This document shows, in pieces, positions 35,188-43,203 of a DNA stretch of 64,000 nt. The stretch lies in assembly GCF_039555295.1 (NCBI RefSeq), contig NZ_CP145316.1:1183788-1247787 (forward strand). Reading direction: 5' to 3'. The stretch is from Helicobacter mastomyrinus (GTDB lineage: Bacteria; Campylobacterota; Campylobacteria; Campylobacterales; Helicobacteraceae). The position numbers and the translations under genes are program-made. The notes beneath the pieces are model-generated. The model saw only the letters and a list, made by a program, of their open reading frames with translations. It was not told where the DNA came from and ran no database searches. Numbering within the stretch: position 1 is the first letter of the stretch; every line of letters starts with the position of its first letter.

Positions 35188-36216
35188 TTAATTTTGTGTG
35201 CTTTTGGCTTTTTTGGCAAGCGTTTCTTCTGGTGTTGTAGGTTTAGCCCTGATTGTGGGTGTGCTAGGTTTTGACTTTTTGTCTTTTGTTGTACTTTCTT
35301 TGGCAGCTTTTTGTGCCTTTTTTTCTGCACGTTTGGCTTTTTTGCGCTCTTCAAGCTGTTTTTGAATCTCTTTTGTAGGATCAAGATGGGTGGATTGATA
35401 TTGAGAATATGTCCATACAATGCTAGGATCAGGCAAAAGGCATACACTTGTTTGGTCTTTGCCCTCATAGTCAATTTTGCTTAGAATATCACGTGCGACA
35501 TTAAGACGAGCGCGTTTTTTGTCATTGGTATTAACAATCGTCCAAGGGCAAACGTGCGTATGTGTGCGCGCAAACATCTTCTCAAACGCTTCTGTGTATT
35601 GCTCCCATAAATCTAAAGATTTGCTATCAATAGGGCTAAGTTTCCACATTCTAAGCGGGTCAGTTTTGCGGCGCAAAATTCTACGTTTTTGCTCTTCTCT
35701 CCCCACATCAAGGAAGTATTTAAAGATAATCATTCCGCTTGAAATAAGCATTTGCTCAAGATTTGATACCTGTGTAATAAATTCTTTGTATTGCTCCTGG
35801 GTGCAAAAGCCCATTACTTTTTCTACACCTGCGCGGTTATACCAGCTTCTATCATAAAAGACAATTTCCCCACCACTAGGTAAGGTGCTGATATAACGTT
35901 TAAAATACCACTCTGTTTTTTCTGCCTCTGTGGGCTTAGGCAGAGCAACAATTCTGCAGCTCCGCGGATTCATACGGCTTGTTAGGGCTTTTATCGTGCC
36001 GCCTTTACCAGCTGCATCTCGCCCTTCCATAATAATGGCAACTTTTTGATTAGTAGCTTTTACCCAATTTTGCAACTTTAAGAGTTCAATTTGTAACTTT
36101 GTGAGCTCGTGGATATAAAAATCCTCTTTCATACACCCATTTTTACGCTTATAGACATCTTTTATGTTCGCCTCATTTTCAGGTCTAATGACAATCTGCT
36201 TTTCTTGCTTTCCCAT
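35188..36216 (-). CDS. ppk2: Polyphosphate kinase 2 family protein
   Basis: PPK2 enzymes use polyphosphate to phosphorylate nucleoside diphosphates or monophosphates. The 342-residue protein shows Walker A (GRDAAGKGGTIKAL, near residue 64), a Walker B-type motif (FYDRSWYNRAG) and the lid region (RRKTDPLRMWKLSP). The kinase core ends near residue 280. The remaining 60 residues are a Lys/Ala/Thr-rich, low-complexity tail (ERKKAKRAEKKAQKAAKE) that is probably disordered. A strong AGGAGG precedes the ATG. The gene stands alone. Confidence 0.9.
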   Translation of the reverse strand: MGKQEKQIVIRPENEANIKDVYKRKNGCMKEDFYIHELTKLQIELLKLQNWVKATNQKVAIIMEGRDAAGKGGTIKALTSRMNPRSCRIVALPKPTEAEKTEWYFKRYISTLPSGGEIVFYDRSWYNRAGVEKVMGFCTQEQYKEFITQVSNLEQMLISSGMIIFKYFLDVGREEQKRRILRRKTDPLRMWKLSPIDSKSLDLWEQYTEAFEKMFARTHTHVCPWTIVNTNDKKRARLNVARDILSKIDYEGKDQTSVCLLPDPSIVWTYSQYQSTHLDPTKEIQKQLEERKKAKRAEKKAQKAAKESTTKDKKSKPSTPTIRAKPTTPEETLAKKAKSTQN

Positions 36217-36327
36217 AATCCACCTCCTTTATGATGTTTTGAATATTTATTTTAAGATGAGATAGTGTAGTATTTTTTATAAAAAAAATGAAGCAAAAAG
36301 TAAGATTTACTCTCAAGGAGTTACCAA

Positions 36328-36846
36328 ATGAAGCCAAAAGATAGCGATTTTACCATACAAATATGCCTAAAGGCGGCACTAGCAGAGGAATCTTTATATC
36401 TTTTATGCGCCAAAGGATATAAGATTGGTATCGCAGAGAGCTGCACAGGAGGACTTTTAAGCTATCATTTTACCGCACTTAGTGGGGCATCAAATGTGCT
36501 TGATGGGGCGATCATAAGCTATGCGAATACAATTAAATCTTCTTGGCTTGGTGTGAACCAAGAAGATTTGCAAATATATGGAGCAGTAAGTGAGCCTGTA
36601 GTGCGAGCGATGTGTGCGGGGATTCTTACACAAAGTGGAGCAGATGTAGCATTGGCTACAAGCGGTATTGCTGGTCCAAGTGGAGGAAGTGCGCAAAAAC
36701 CTGTGGGTTGTGTATTTATCGGTGCACAGATAAAGGGCAGTGAGGCTGTGGTAATACGCTATCAATTTGATGGCGATAGATACGCAGTGCAATCTCAGAG
36801 CTGTACAAAAGCGCTTGAGATGTTAATAGCATTGCTTAAGGCTTGA
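36328..36846 (+). CDS. CinA C-terminal domain amidase (NMN amidohydrolase type)
   Basis: The 172-residue protein is the free-standing CinA C-terminal domain, with the signature GIAESCTGGLLSYHFTALSG near residues 33-52 and SGIAGPSGGSAQKPVG later. Such proteins (PncC) deamidate nicotinamide mononucleotide to nicotinic acid mononucleotide in NAD recycling. The N-terminal molybdopterin-binding-like domain of full CinA is absent. AAGGAG precedes the ATG. Its TGA stop overlaps the -35 box of the tRNA operon promoter. Confidence 0.85.
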   Translation: MKPKDSDFTIQICLKAALAEESLYLLCAKGYKIGIAESCTGGLLSYHFTALSGASNVLDGAIISYANTIKSSWLGVNQEDLQIYGAVSEPVVRAMCAGILTQSGADVALATSGIAGPSGGSAQKPVGCVFIGAQIKGSEAVVIRYQFDGDRYAVQSQSCTKALEMLIALLKA

Positions 36847-36891
36847 CAAAAAAGAGCAAACTCACTATAATTGCACTCTTTTTTTGTCAAG
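36842..36891 (+). promoter_or_regulatory. Consensus promoter of the tRNA operon within an inverted repeat
   Basis: TTGACA at 36843-36848 and TATAAT at 36866-36871 are separated by exactly 17 bp, a perfect housekeeping promoter. Transcription would start near 36878, about 65 bp before the first tRNA. The promoter is enclosed by an inverted repeat: CTTGACAAAAAAGAG at 36842-36856 and CTCTTTTTTTGTCAAG at 36876-36891 (one extra T). The repeat may also act as the cinA-gene terminator, since its right arm is T-rich. Confidence 0.88.
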
Positions 36892-36944
36892 TTTTCACAT
36901 TACTATTTTTTGTTTGTAAAAGTTAGATAAGGCAAAACAAATAT

Positions 36945-37020
36945 GACCCGTTAGCTCAGTTGGTAGAGCAATTCCCTTTTAAGGAATGGGCCGTTGGTTC
37001 GAATCCAACACGGGTCACCA
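36945..37020 (+). tRNA. tRNA-Lys (anticodon TTT)
   Basis: The 76-base gene folds as a complete cloverleaf with acceptor stem GACCCGT/ACGGGTC, a D loop with AGTTGGTAGA, and a T loop GTTCGAAT. The anticodon loop CTTTTAA gives anticodon TTT. The 3' CCA is encoded. It is the first of four tRNA genes transcribed from the consensus promoter. Confidence 0.97.
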
Positions 37021-37033
37021 CCAAAATAGAAGT

Positions 37034-37108
37034 GGCCCCTTCATCTAACGGTTAGGATACCACCCTTTCACGGTGGCTACAGGGGTTCGAATCCCCTAGG
37101 GGTCACCA
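37034..37108 (+). tRNA. tRNA-Glu (anticodon TTC)
   Basis: The 75-base cloverleaf has acceptor stem GGCCCCT/AGGGGTC with one G-U pair, anticodon stem CCACC/GGTGG and loop CTTTCAC, giving anticodon TTC. The 3' CCA is encoded. It begins 13 bp after tRNA-Lys. Confidence 0.97.
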
Positions 37109-37145
37109 CTTTTGTTTTGATGCTTTCTGTTCTCTTTATACTAAT

Positions 37146-37221
37146 GGTCGCTTAGCTCAGTTGGTAGAGCGCCACCCTTACAAGGTGGATGTCACAAGTT
37201 CGAGCCTTGTAGCGACCACCA
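37146..37221 (+). tRNA. tRNA-Val (anticodon TAC)
   Basis: The 76-base cloverleaf has acceptor stem GGTCGCT/AGCGACC, anticodon stem CCACC/GGTGG and loop CTTACAA, giving anticodon TAC. The 3' CCA is encoded. Confidence 0.97.
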
Positions 37222-37274
37222 CTATTGTGATAATCCGCTTAAACAATATCGCGGGTTGTAGATTCTATAATTGT

Positions 37275-37351
37275 GGAGCGGTAGTTCAGCCGGTTAGAAT
37301 ACCTGCCTGTCACGCAGGGGGTCGCGGGTTCGAGCCCCGTCCGCTCCGCCA
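37275..37351 (+). tRNA. tRNA-Asp (anticodon GTC)
   Basis: The 77-base cloverleaf has acceptor stem GGAGCGG/CCGCTCC, anticodon stem CCTGC/GCAGG and loop CTGTCAC, giving anticodon GTC. The 3' CCA is encoded. It is the last tRNA of the cluster; no strong terminator directly follows. Confidence 0.97.
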
Positions 37352-37601
37352 CCCCATAAACAAATGTATCAAGCCCTAGCACCTTTATAAAATTTCCTTA
37401 TATGGATTTAAAATATTCTCCCAAAAAGGCTTTCAGTTTCTATGGGTTTTGCTTTACCCATTAAGTAAACTCAACACTCGATTCTTTTGTTTCTTTTTTA
37501 AGGAGGGGAATAAGAGGTAGGATAAGCTACACTTGCACATTTAAGCCCCTCCAGTTATAGAAACAAAGACATAATAGGCTAGAGATTCTATTACCTCTAA
37601 A

Positions 37602-37624
37602 ACAATTAGTTTGAAACTAATTGT
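37602..37624. repeat. Near-perfect 23-bp palindrome
   Basis: ACAATTAGTTT and AAACTAATTGT are exact reverse complements around a single central G. It could be an operator for a dimeric regulator, or an RNA hairpin in the rpsU or tRNA transcript. No gene start lies close by. Confidence 0.85.
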
Positions 37625-37649
37625 GCGTTATTTTGTTAGGGTGGGGTAA

Positions 37650-37659
37650 GGGGGGGGGG
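37650..37659 (+). repeat. Intergenic G10 homopolymer
   Basis: Ten G in a row in non-coding sequence between the tRNA cluster and rpsU. No open frame crosses it that could be phase-variable. Confidence 0.95.
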
Positions 37660-37664
37660 TGTAT

Positions 37665-37691
37665 CTAGCAATACAAAGGCTGCATTGCTAG
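37665..37691 (-). terminator. Hairpin downstream of rpsU
   Basis: A perfect 8-bp stem, CTAGCAAT at 37665-37672 and ATTGCTAG at 37684-37691, with an 11-base loop lies 11 bp after the rpsU stop. On the minus strand it is followed by ATACA and then a C-run rather than T, so it may stabilise the 3' end rather than act as a classic terminator. Confidence 0.5.
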
Positions 37692-37701
37692 TAGAGATTG
37701 C

Positions 37702-37914
37702 TTAGAGCTTAGACTCATATCGGCGAAGCATATAAAGTCTTTTAAGCATTTTTTTCTTCGCGTTAATCTTTTGCTTTTTGCGCTTTTCTGTTTTTGATTC
37801 AAAAAATCTACGGGCACGCACTTCTGTTACTACTAAATTGCGGTCAGTCTGTTTTTTGAACTTTCTGTAAGCTTCTTCAAAAGTCTCGCTTTCTCTTACT
37901 TTGATACCGGGCAT
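37702..37914 (-). CDS. rpsU: 30S ribosomal protein S21
   Basis: S21 is a small basic protein of the 30S subunit involved in initiation. The 70-residue product has the family core [20 protein letters not shown] and a strongly basic C-terminal half ([20 protein letters not shown]). It stands alone on the minus strand between the tRNA cluster and cytochrome c peroxidase. Confidence 0.95.
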   Translation of the reverse strand: MPGIKVRESETFEEAYRKFKKQTDRNLVVTEVRARRFFESKTEKRKKQKINAKKKMLKRLYMLRRYESKL

Positions 37915-38094
37915 AATTTCACCTGCTTTCTTTAAATTTTAAATTCAATGTAGGGTGATATTTTACTTAAAACTTTGTTTAAAAAACCTTAAAAGATGCG
38001 TTTTTGATTTGACTTTAAAATCTTATGTGAAGCTGTATTGCTCATAACAGATTTAGAATCTCATAATTTTGTAAAAATAATAATACAGATACAC

Positions 38095-38131
38095 TAATAA
38101 TTTTTTATATCTATTAATAATTTTTATCTAT
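38095..38131 (+). promoter_or_regulatory. Tandem AT-rich repeat upstream of cytochrome c peroxidase
   Basis: Two adjacent units, TAATAATTTTTTATATCTAT (38095-38114) and TAATAATTTTTATCTAT (38115-38131), lie 58-94 bp before the start codon. The composition resembles Fur- or PerR-type binding regions of Helicobacter, which would fit a peroxidase gene. No binding protein is shown. Confidence 0.35.
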
Positions 38132-38188
38132 ATTTAAACACAAAAATTTTATTCTTGCAACCCAAAACAACATTTAAAGGATTTTAAG

Positions 38189-39226
38189 ATGAAAGTTACA
38201 CTACTTAAGTTGCTTATGGCATCTTCATTGATGCTCGTATCTGTTCCGGCATTGTATGCCAAGACATTAATTGAAGAAGCAAAAAGTGCAGGATTAGCAC
38301 CCTTGCCAAAGAATCAAAAAGAAATAGATAAATTTCTTAAAGAAAATAATGTTAAATCAAGTGCCTTTAGTGAAGCAAAAGCAGAGCTTGGAAAAAAACT
38401 CTATTTTGATCCACGACTTTCAAAAAGTGGTCTTATCTCTTGTAATACTTGCCATAATCTAGGATTAGGTGGTGCTGATGGGATTACCGCTGCTGTAGGG
38501 CATAAATGGAGCCCAAATCATCAGCATTTAAATTCCCCAACTGTATATAACTCTGTATTTAATACGATACAATTTTGGGATGGGCGCGCAGGAAACTTGA
38601 TTGAACAAGCAAAGGGTCCTATTGAAAATGAAGTAGAAATGGCAACACCAGCAAATCTTGCCGTCAAGAAGATTGCTTCATTACCTGAATATGTGAATGC
38701 GTTTAAAAAGATTTATGGAAAAGTAAGTTTTGAAAATATTGCTGATGCGATTGCTAACTTTGAGCGCACATTGATTACGCCTTCTCCTTTTGATAAGTTT
38801 TTAGAGGGTGATGAGAAGGCTTTAAGTAAGGAGGCGCAAGCAGGATTGAAGCTTTTTATTGATAAGGGTTGCACCGCTTGCCATACTGGAGTGAATCTCG
38901 GCGGCTCAATGCAGCCTTTTGAAGTGACAGCAAAATATAAATTTGCGAAACTTGGAGGTTTTAAAGGAGATCAAAATGGTATGGTAAAAGCACCTACCCT
39001 AAGGAATGTAGCTGAAACTGCTCCATATTTCCACAATGGTGCGATTTGGTCGCTTAAAGATGCAATTAAGGAAATGGGAAGTATCCAGCTTGGCATTGCT
39101 ATCACCGATCAAGAAGCCAAAAGTATTGAAGCATTCCTACATTCACTCACAGGTAAAAAACCTGAAGTGGTTTACCCCCAACTTCCTGCATCAAATGAGC
39201 AAACACCGAAGCCTGAACTCTACTAA
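38189..39226 (+). CDS. ccp: Di-heme cytochrome c peroxidase
   Basis: This periplasmic enzyme reduces hydrogen peroxide with electrons from cytochrome c. The 345-residue protein has a signal peptide (LLMASSLMLVSVPALYA). The peroxidatic heme motif SCNTCHNLG is near residue 91 and the electron-transfer heme motif GCTACHTG near 231. The segments LFIDKGCTACH and AETAPYFHNGAIW are typical of the family. AAAGGA precedes the ATG. It is monocistronic, with a hairpin after the stop. Confidence 0.94.
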   Translation: MKVTLLKLLMASSLMLVSVPALYAKTLIEEAKSAGLAPLPKNQKEIDKFLKENNVKSSAFSEAKAELGKKLYFDPRLSKSGLISCNTCHNLGLGGADGITAAVGHKWSPNHQHLNSPTVYNSVFNTIQFWDGRAGNLIEQAKGPIENEVEMATPANLAVKKIASLPEYVNAFKKIYGKVSFENIADAIANFERTLITPSPFDKFLEGDEKALSKEAQAGLKLFIDKGCTACHTGVNLGGSMQPFEVTAKYKFAKLGGFKGDQNGMVKAPTLRNVAETAPYFHNGAIWSLKDAIKEMGSIQLGIAITDQEAKSIEAFLHSLTGKKPEVVYPQLPASNEQTPKPELY

Positions 39227-39230
39227 AAAG

Positions 39231-39254
39231 CATAGCCCGCAAGGGCTGCTTACT
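39231..39254. terminator. Hairpin between convergent ccp and Hcp-like genes
   Basis: AGCATAGCCC and GGGCTGCT form a stem with one mismatch around a GCAA tetraloop, directly after the ccp stop and over the end of the convergent minus-strand gene. It probably ends the ccp transcript. Confidence 0.5.
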
Positions 39255-39972
39255 TCAATTTATTCACATAATCACAGGCGAATTGATTTTCTAGCTTACA
39301 CGCCCGATGGTAAAAATCCTTTGCCTTTGATAAATCCATCTGCACACTTAAACCTTGTTGATAGATTTCTGCACTCATTACACATGCATATAATCTTTGC
39401 TCATCGCAAGCTTTAGAATCTAGCTCTAATGCTTTATGGTTAAAAATTTGTGCCTTTGATAAGTCTTTTTTGGTATTTATTCCGTAAAAATAATATGAGC
39501 CGAGCATAAAACACGCATTTTCCATATCACGCTCACACATAATGTCTAAATACTCTAAGCCTTTTTGCACATCTTTTGGCACACCTCGCCCATCAATAAG
39601 AGCCACCGCCTGTATAGCACACCATTCTATTGCGCCCTCTCTACACGCTTCTATACTATTTTCATAGCCTAATTGATAATATTGTTGTGATTGTTTAAGT
39701 TCGTTTTGAGCATTTTTACTATTTTGAGATTTAATTTCATAATAGTTGCCTAGATATAAACACGCTCCGGGGTGCTTCTTATCACAAGCATTTTTAAGGA
39801 ACTTACTTGCCTCATCGCCATTTTTTACCCACATTACCACGCCTTGATAAAATTCAGCATCAGCACTACGTATTTGCTCGAGCAATGGACTTTCTTGCAT
39901 TTCTTTTTCCTCTGTCCAAACATTTGTCGCCACCATAAGCATTAAAAGGCAGCATTGAAAAATACTTTTCAT
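39250..39972 (-). CDS. Hcp-like Sel1-repeat cysteine-rich secreted protein
   Basis: The 240-residue protein has a signal peptide (IFQCCLLMLMVATNVWTE), then about five Sel1-like helical hairpins. Each carries the regular Cys pairs of Helicobacter cysteine-rich proteins, for example KNACDKKHPGACLYLGNYYE, CERDMENACFMLGSYYFYG and LYACVMSAEIYQQGLSV. Hcp proteins are exported, disulfide-bridged and bind beta-lactams or act on host immunity in H. pylori; the role here is inferred from the family. It overlaps the dus stop by one base and is last in the minus-strand run. Confidence 0.85.
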   Translation of the reverse strand: MKSIFQCCLLMLMVATNVWTEEKEMQESPLLEQIRSADAEFYQGVVMWVKNGDEASKFLKNACDKKHPGACLYLGNYYEIKSQNSKNAQNELKQSQQYYQLGYENSIEACREGAIEWCAIQAVALIDGRGVPKDVQKGLEYLDIMCERDMENACFMLGSYYFYGINTKKDLSKAQIFNHKALELDSKACDEQRLYACVMSAEIYQQGLSVQMDLSKAKDFYHRACKLENQFACDYVNKLK

Positions 39973-40958
39973 TAACTTGTCCTTTTGTTGAGATGGATAA
40001 GTTGGGGGAAATCCTGCGATACCATTTGATGATGTGAAAAAAACTGCTCAATCTCAGCCCTTATCACATCTACATCATTCAGGCTATTGACAAGATGGCG
40101 AAACTCACTTGCGCCCTCGTGTCCCTTAGCATACGCGTGAAGATTCTTACGAAACATAATCGCCCCACGTTCCCCATAGAATTGTATCATTTTTTCAAAA
40201 TGCTCCAAAACAAGCTCTTTTTTGACAATGGGGGGAATCTCCTGCGTGCTATGCTTAATCTGCCAAAATATCCAAGGCGTAGTAAGCGCGGCTCTACCTA
40301 TCATCACACCATTTGCGCCTGTGTGGGCAAGCACCTCTTGTGCTTTTTGTGCGCTATCAATCTCACCATTAGCTATCACAGGCATAGGCACATTTTGCTT
40401 AATATGCGCGATAGCATCATAATCAATCCGCTCTTTTTTATACCCATCTGCTCGTGTGCGTCCGTGTATCACTACAAAATCAGCGGATATATCTTTGAGC
40501 GCTTGGGCAATTTCATTGGGAATCTTTTTATCAAAGCCTAGCCGCAGTTTAAGGCTTGTGTAGGGCGTTTTAGTACTCTCTTTGATAAGATTTGCTATTT
40601 TTACAAGCAAGTTTAAATTCTTAAGCAATCCGCTTCCATTGCCGTGATTGGCTACTTTTGGAGCGGGACAGCCACAATTTAAGTCAATAATATCAATGCC
40701 ACTTTGAGTATTGAGAATCTCCACTGCTTTTTTTACAACCTCTATTTTTGAGCCAGAAATCTGCACGCTATAAGGCTGCTCCTCTGCAGATTTTTCAATC
40801 ATTTTAAGAGTTCTTGCATTACTATACACAAGGGCGTGAGAGCTTATCATCTCACTTACCGTAATATCCACGCCAAAGCCTTTAATCACACTGCGGAAAG
40901 GTAAATCCGTGTATCCTGCAAGAGGGGCTAACATCAAAAGATTCTTAAACTCTATCAT
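39972..40958 (-). CDS. dus: tRNA-dihydrouridine synthase
   Basis: Dus enzymes reduce uridines in the D loop of tRNA, using FMN and NADPH. The 328-residue TIM barrel begins MLAPLAGYTDLPFR. It carries the catalytic cysteine in DLNCGCPAPKV near residue 100 and FMN-binding stretches VIHGRTRA and VIANGEI. Length is normal; the exact site (DusA, B or C type) is not assigned. Its start directly follows the nspC stop, so it is cotranscribed with it. Confidence 0.94.
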   Translation of the reverse strand: MIEFKNLLMLAPLAGYTDLPFRSVIKGFGVDITVSEMISSHALVYSNARTLKMIEKSAEEQPYSVQISGSKIEVVKKAVEILNTQSGIDIIDLNCGCPAPKVANHGNGSGLLKNLNLLVKIANLIKESTKTPYTSLKLRLGFDKKIPNEIAQALKDISADFVVIHGRTRADGYKKERIDYDAIAHIKQNVPMPVIANGEIDSAQKAQEVLAHTGANGVMIGRAALTTPWIFWQIKHSTQEIPPIVKKELVLEHFEKMIQFYGERGAIMFRKNLHAYAKGHEGASEFRHLVNSLNDVDVIRAEIEQFFSHHQMVSQDFPQLIHLNKRTS

Positions 40959-42176
40959 TTAATTTCTCTGCTTGTAGTCCATATAATCAAAGCTTTTAAG
41001 AAGCGTGTATGCGCCTTGTGGATTAATCACGCCAAGCGAGGGTAAAGGCACTCCATTAAAGGTATTGTTTTTCACAATAGTATAATGGAGCATATCTTCA
41101 AAAATCACTCTATCGCCTACACATAAGGACGTATCAAAGCTATAATCCCCTATCACATCACCTGCAAGGCAAGTAGGACCCCCAAAACGATAGCGATATG
41201 CTCCTACCTCCACGCCTTTATCGGCTTCAAAGCCATTTTGATGAGATAGCTTTGTTACATTGGGGCGATAAGGCATTTCAAGGCAATCAGGCATATGTGC
41301 TGCGGCGCTCACATCAAGTATGGCAATAGACATTTCATTTTGCACGATGTCTATGACTTCACCTAGTAAGAATCCTACATTCCAACCCACCGCTTCGCCG
41401 GGTTCTAAAAACACTTCTGTATGATATTTTGCCTTAAAATCCTTGATAAGCGATATAAGCAAATCACAATTATAGTCTTCGCGTGTGATATGATGTCCCC
41501 CGCCAAAATTAATCCATTTTTTACCCTCTATATAGCGTTGAAAATGCCTTTCAAAATGTGGCAATGTCCGCTTTAATGCACTGCTATCTTGCTCACAATG
41601 TGTATGAAAATGTAGCCCACTAATACCTTCTAATCCATGCTCTGCCACACCCCGCTCAAATGCTTGAGGTGTGATACCTAGACGTGAGCCTTTAATGCAG
41701 GGATTATAAATAGGTGGCTCTACCTCGCTATACAGAGGATTTACACGCAAACCCACTTCAATAGGAGGGAGATTTTGTGCTTGAAGGAGTTGATTTTTTG
41801 TATCAATAAGGGGTTTAAAGCTCTGCCATTGCGCAAAGGAGTTGAAAATAATATGTGTGGCATATTGCAGAATCTGTTCCATTTCTTTATGCTTATAGGC
41901 AGGGGAAAACACGCATATATCTTTACCTTGCTCTCTCCCTCCTATTTGCTCATAGCCTAATTGCGCCTCGTATAGCCCACTCGCAGTGCTACCGCTTAAT
42001 GTATTTTTAAGCCTATCAAACACACGCCAAAACGCGTAGCCTTTGAGTGCGAGGAGTATCTTTGCACCGCTATGCTTTTGGATAGAATCTAATAAGGCAA
42101 GGTTTGCATTAAGCTTTTCTTCTTCAAGGATGTATGCCGGGGTAGAAATATGAAAAAGTGTCGAGGCAAGACGCAT
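40959..42176 (-). CDS. nspC: Carboxynorspermidine/carboxyspermidine decarboxylase
   Basis: NspC removes CO2 from carboxy(nor)spermidine with pyridoxal phosphate, the last step of the alternative spermidine pathway. The about 405-residue alanine-racemase-fold enzyme has the PLP lysine in LLALKGYAF near residue 45. Later motifs LHFHTHCEQ, FGGGHHI, LEPGEAVGW and GGPTCLAGDVIGD are present. I choose the ATG at 42176, just after the cheV stop; a TTG five codons upstream is possible. It depends on PLP, supplied by the pdxJA route. cheV-nspC adjacency is also known in H. pylori. Confidence 0.92.
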   Translation of the reverse strand: MRLASTLFHISTPAYILEEEKLNANLALLDSIQKHSGAKILLALKGYAFWRVFDRLKNTLSGSTASGLYEAQLGYEQIGGREQGKDICVFSPAYKHKEMEQILQYATHIIFNSFAQWQSFKPLIDTKNQLLQAQNLPPIEVGLRVNPLYSEVEPPIYNPCIKGSRLGITPQAFERGVAEHGLEGISGLHFHTHCEQDSSALKRTLPHFERHFQRYIEGKKWINFGGGHHITREDYNCDLLISLIKDFKAKYHTEVFLEPGEAVGWNVGFLLGEVIDIVQNEMSIAILDVSAAAHMPDCLEMPYRPNVTKLSHQNGFEADKGVEVGAYRYRFGGPTCLAGDVIGDYSFDTSLCVGDRVIFEDMLHYTIVKNNTFNGVPLPSLGVINPQGAYTLLKSFDYMDYKQRN

Positions 42177-42177
42177 T

Positions 42178-43149
42178 TTACTTGAGGGCAAATCGTCTCA
42201 CTGCGGCTTCAATCTCCACAGGATTGGACTTAGAGATAAACTCATCAGCATTGAGTGAGCGCGCCATATCCTCATTGCTACTTCCACTCATAGAGGAATT
42301 TACTACAATGGGCAAATGCGCTGTAGCAGGATTAGCTTTAACTTGTTTGATAACTTCAAAACCACTTGCTTCAGGCATTTCAAGGTCTGTGATAATCATA
42401 CCTATTGAGCTTAAATCTGTGGTAGGGGCAAATAGATAATCAAGCAAATGTTTGCCATTGATAAAGTCGTGATGGACTACTCCAAGTTTATTAAGGATAA
42501 GCTGCATAGTGCGTAGCACGGTGGGGCTATCATCTGCGAGCAAAATACTCTTAGTTGTTTCTACTTGAGAGATTTTAGCAATGCCCTCTTCTTTGTCTTT
42601 CTCAATCCATGGAAATACATCAAGTAGCATTTTTTCAATATCCACTACTTGCACGAGACGTCCATCAAAATATCGTGTGCGGCTTACAAGCTTGCCATTA
42701 TGTCCGCCACCGCCTACACCCACACCTTGCTCTATCTCTGTCCATTTTTTATTAAGGATTCTATCTGCTTCATAGATTCTTACACCAATAGTCCAACGTG
42801 AAAATTCACAGATCATAATAATGTCTTCTTCTCCGGGTTCTCTTTTCACTCCACAATTACGCAAATCTTTGCCCTTATTGTGAGTATCATAGAAAAACCA
42901 TTTACGCATATCAATAAGTGGAATAGTTAATTCACGAATGGTGATAAGCCCTTCTACGAGACTATTATTCTCGTGTGTAACAACGGTCAATGCACCATTA
43001 TATTTAATCACTTCACGAATCTTAAATACATTCACAGCATATAAATCTTTGCCTTTTTCTAAACGAAAGCAAAGGAGTTGTAACTCATTATTTTTGTGAA
43101 GACTTGTTACTTGGTCAATTTTTGCCATACTCGTTTTGGACATATTCAC
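42178..43149 (-). CDS. cheV: Chemotaxis coupling protein CheV
   Basis: CheV joins a CheW-like coupling domain (residues about 22-165, LQLLCFRLEKGKDLYAVNVF) to a response-regulator receiver (about 198-320). The receiver has acidic residues in ILLADDSPT and the phospho-acceptor Asp in MIITDLEMPEASG. It links chemoreceptors to the kinase and tunes signalling by phosphorylation. The 323-residue length is typical. Because nspC follows it, it corresponds best to CheV1 of H. pylori. The gene is 54 bp downstream of pssA. Confidence 0.94.
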   Translation of the reverse strand: MNMSKTSMAKIDQVTSLHKNNELQLLCFRLEKGKDLYAVNVFKIREVIKYNGALTVVTHENNSLVEGLITIRELTIPLIDMRKWFFYDTHNKGKDLRNCGVKREPGEEDIIMICEFSRWTIGVRIYEADRILNKKWTEIEQGVGVGGGGHNGKLVSRTRYFDGRLVQVVDIEKMLLDVFPWIEKDKEEGIAKISQVETTKSILLADDSPTVLRTMQLILNKLGVVHHDFINGKHLLDYLFAPTTDLSSIGMIITDLEMPEASGFEVIKQVKANPATAHLPIVVNSSMSGSSNEDMARSLNADEFISKSNPVEIEAAVRRFALK

Positions 43150-43203
43150 CCCTTTAAGATTCTAAAAATAGCCTAGTTTAACACAAAATCACTAAATATA
43201 AGT

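Larger units (their letters stand above)
37352..37701. other. Gene-free gap rich in small inverted repeats and a G10 tract
   Basis: Between tRNA-Asp and rpsU I see no gene. The gap holds a hairpin ATGGGT/ACCCAT (37442-37461) and an inverted repeat GGAGGGG/CCCCTCC (37502-37552). It also holds an 11-bp-arm palindrome (37602-37624), a G10 run (37650-37659) and a perfect hairpin CTAGCAAT/ATTGCTAG (37665-37691). The last one follows the rpsU stop on the minus strand and probably ends that transcript. Confidence 0.6.
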
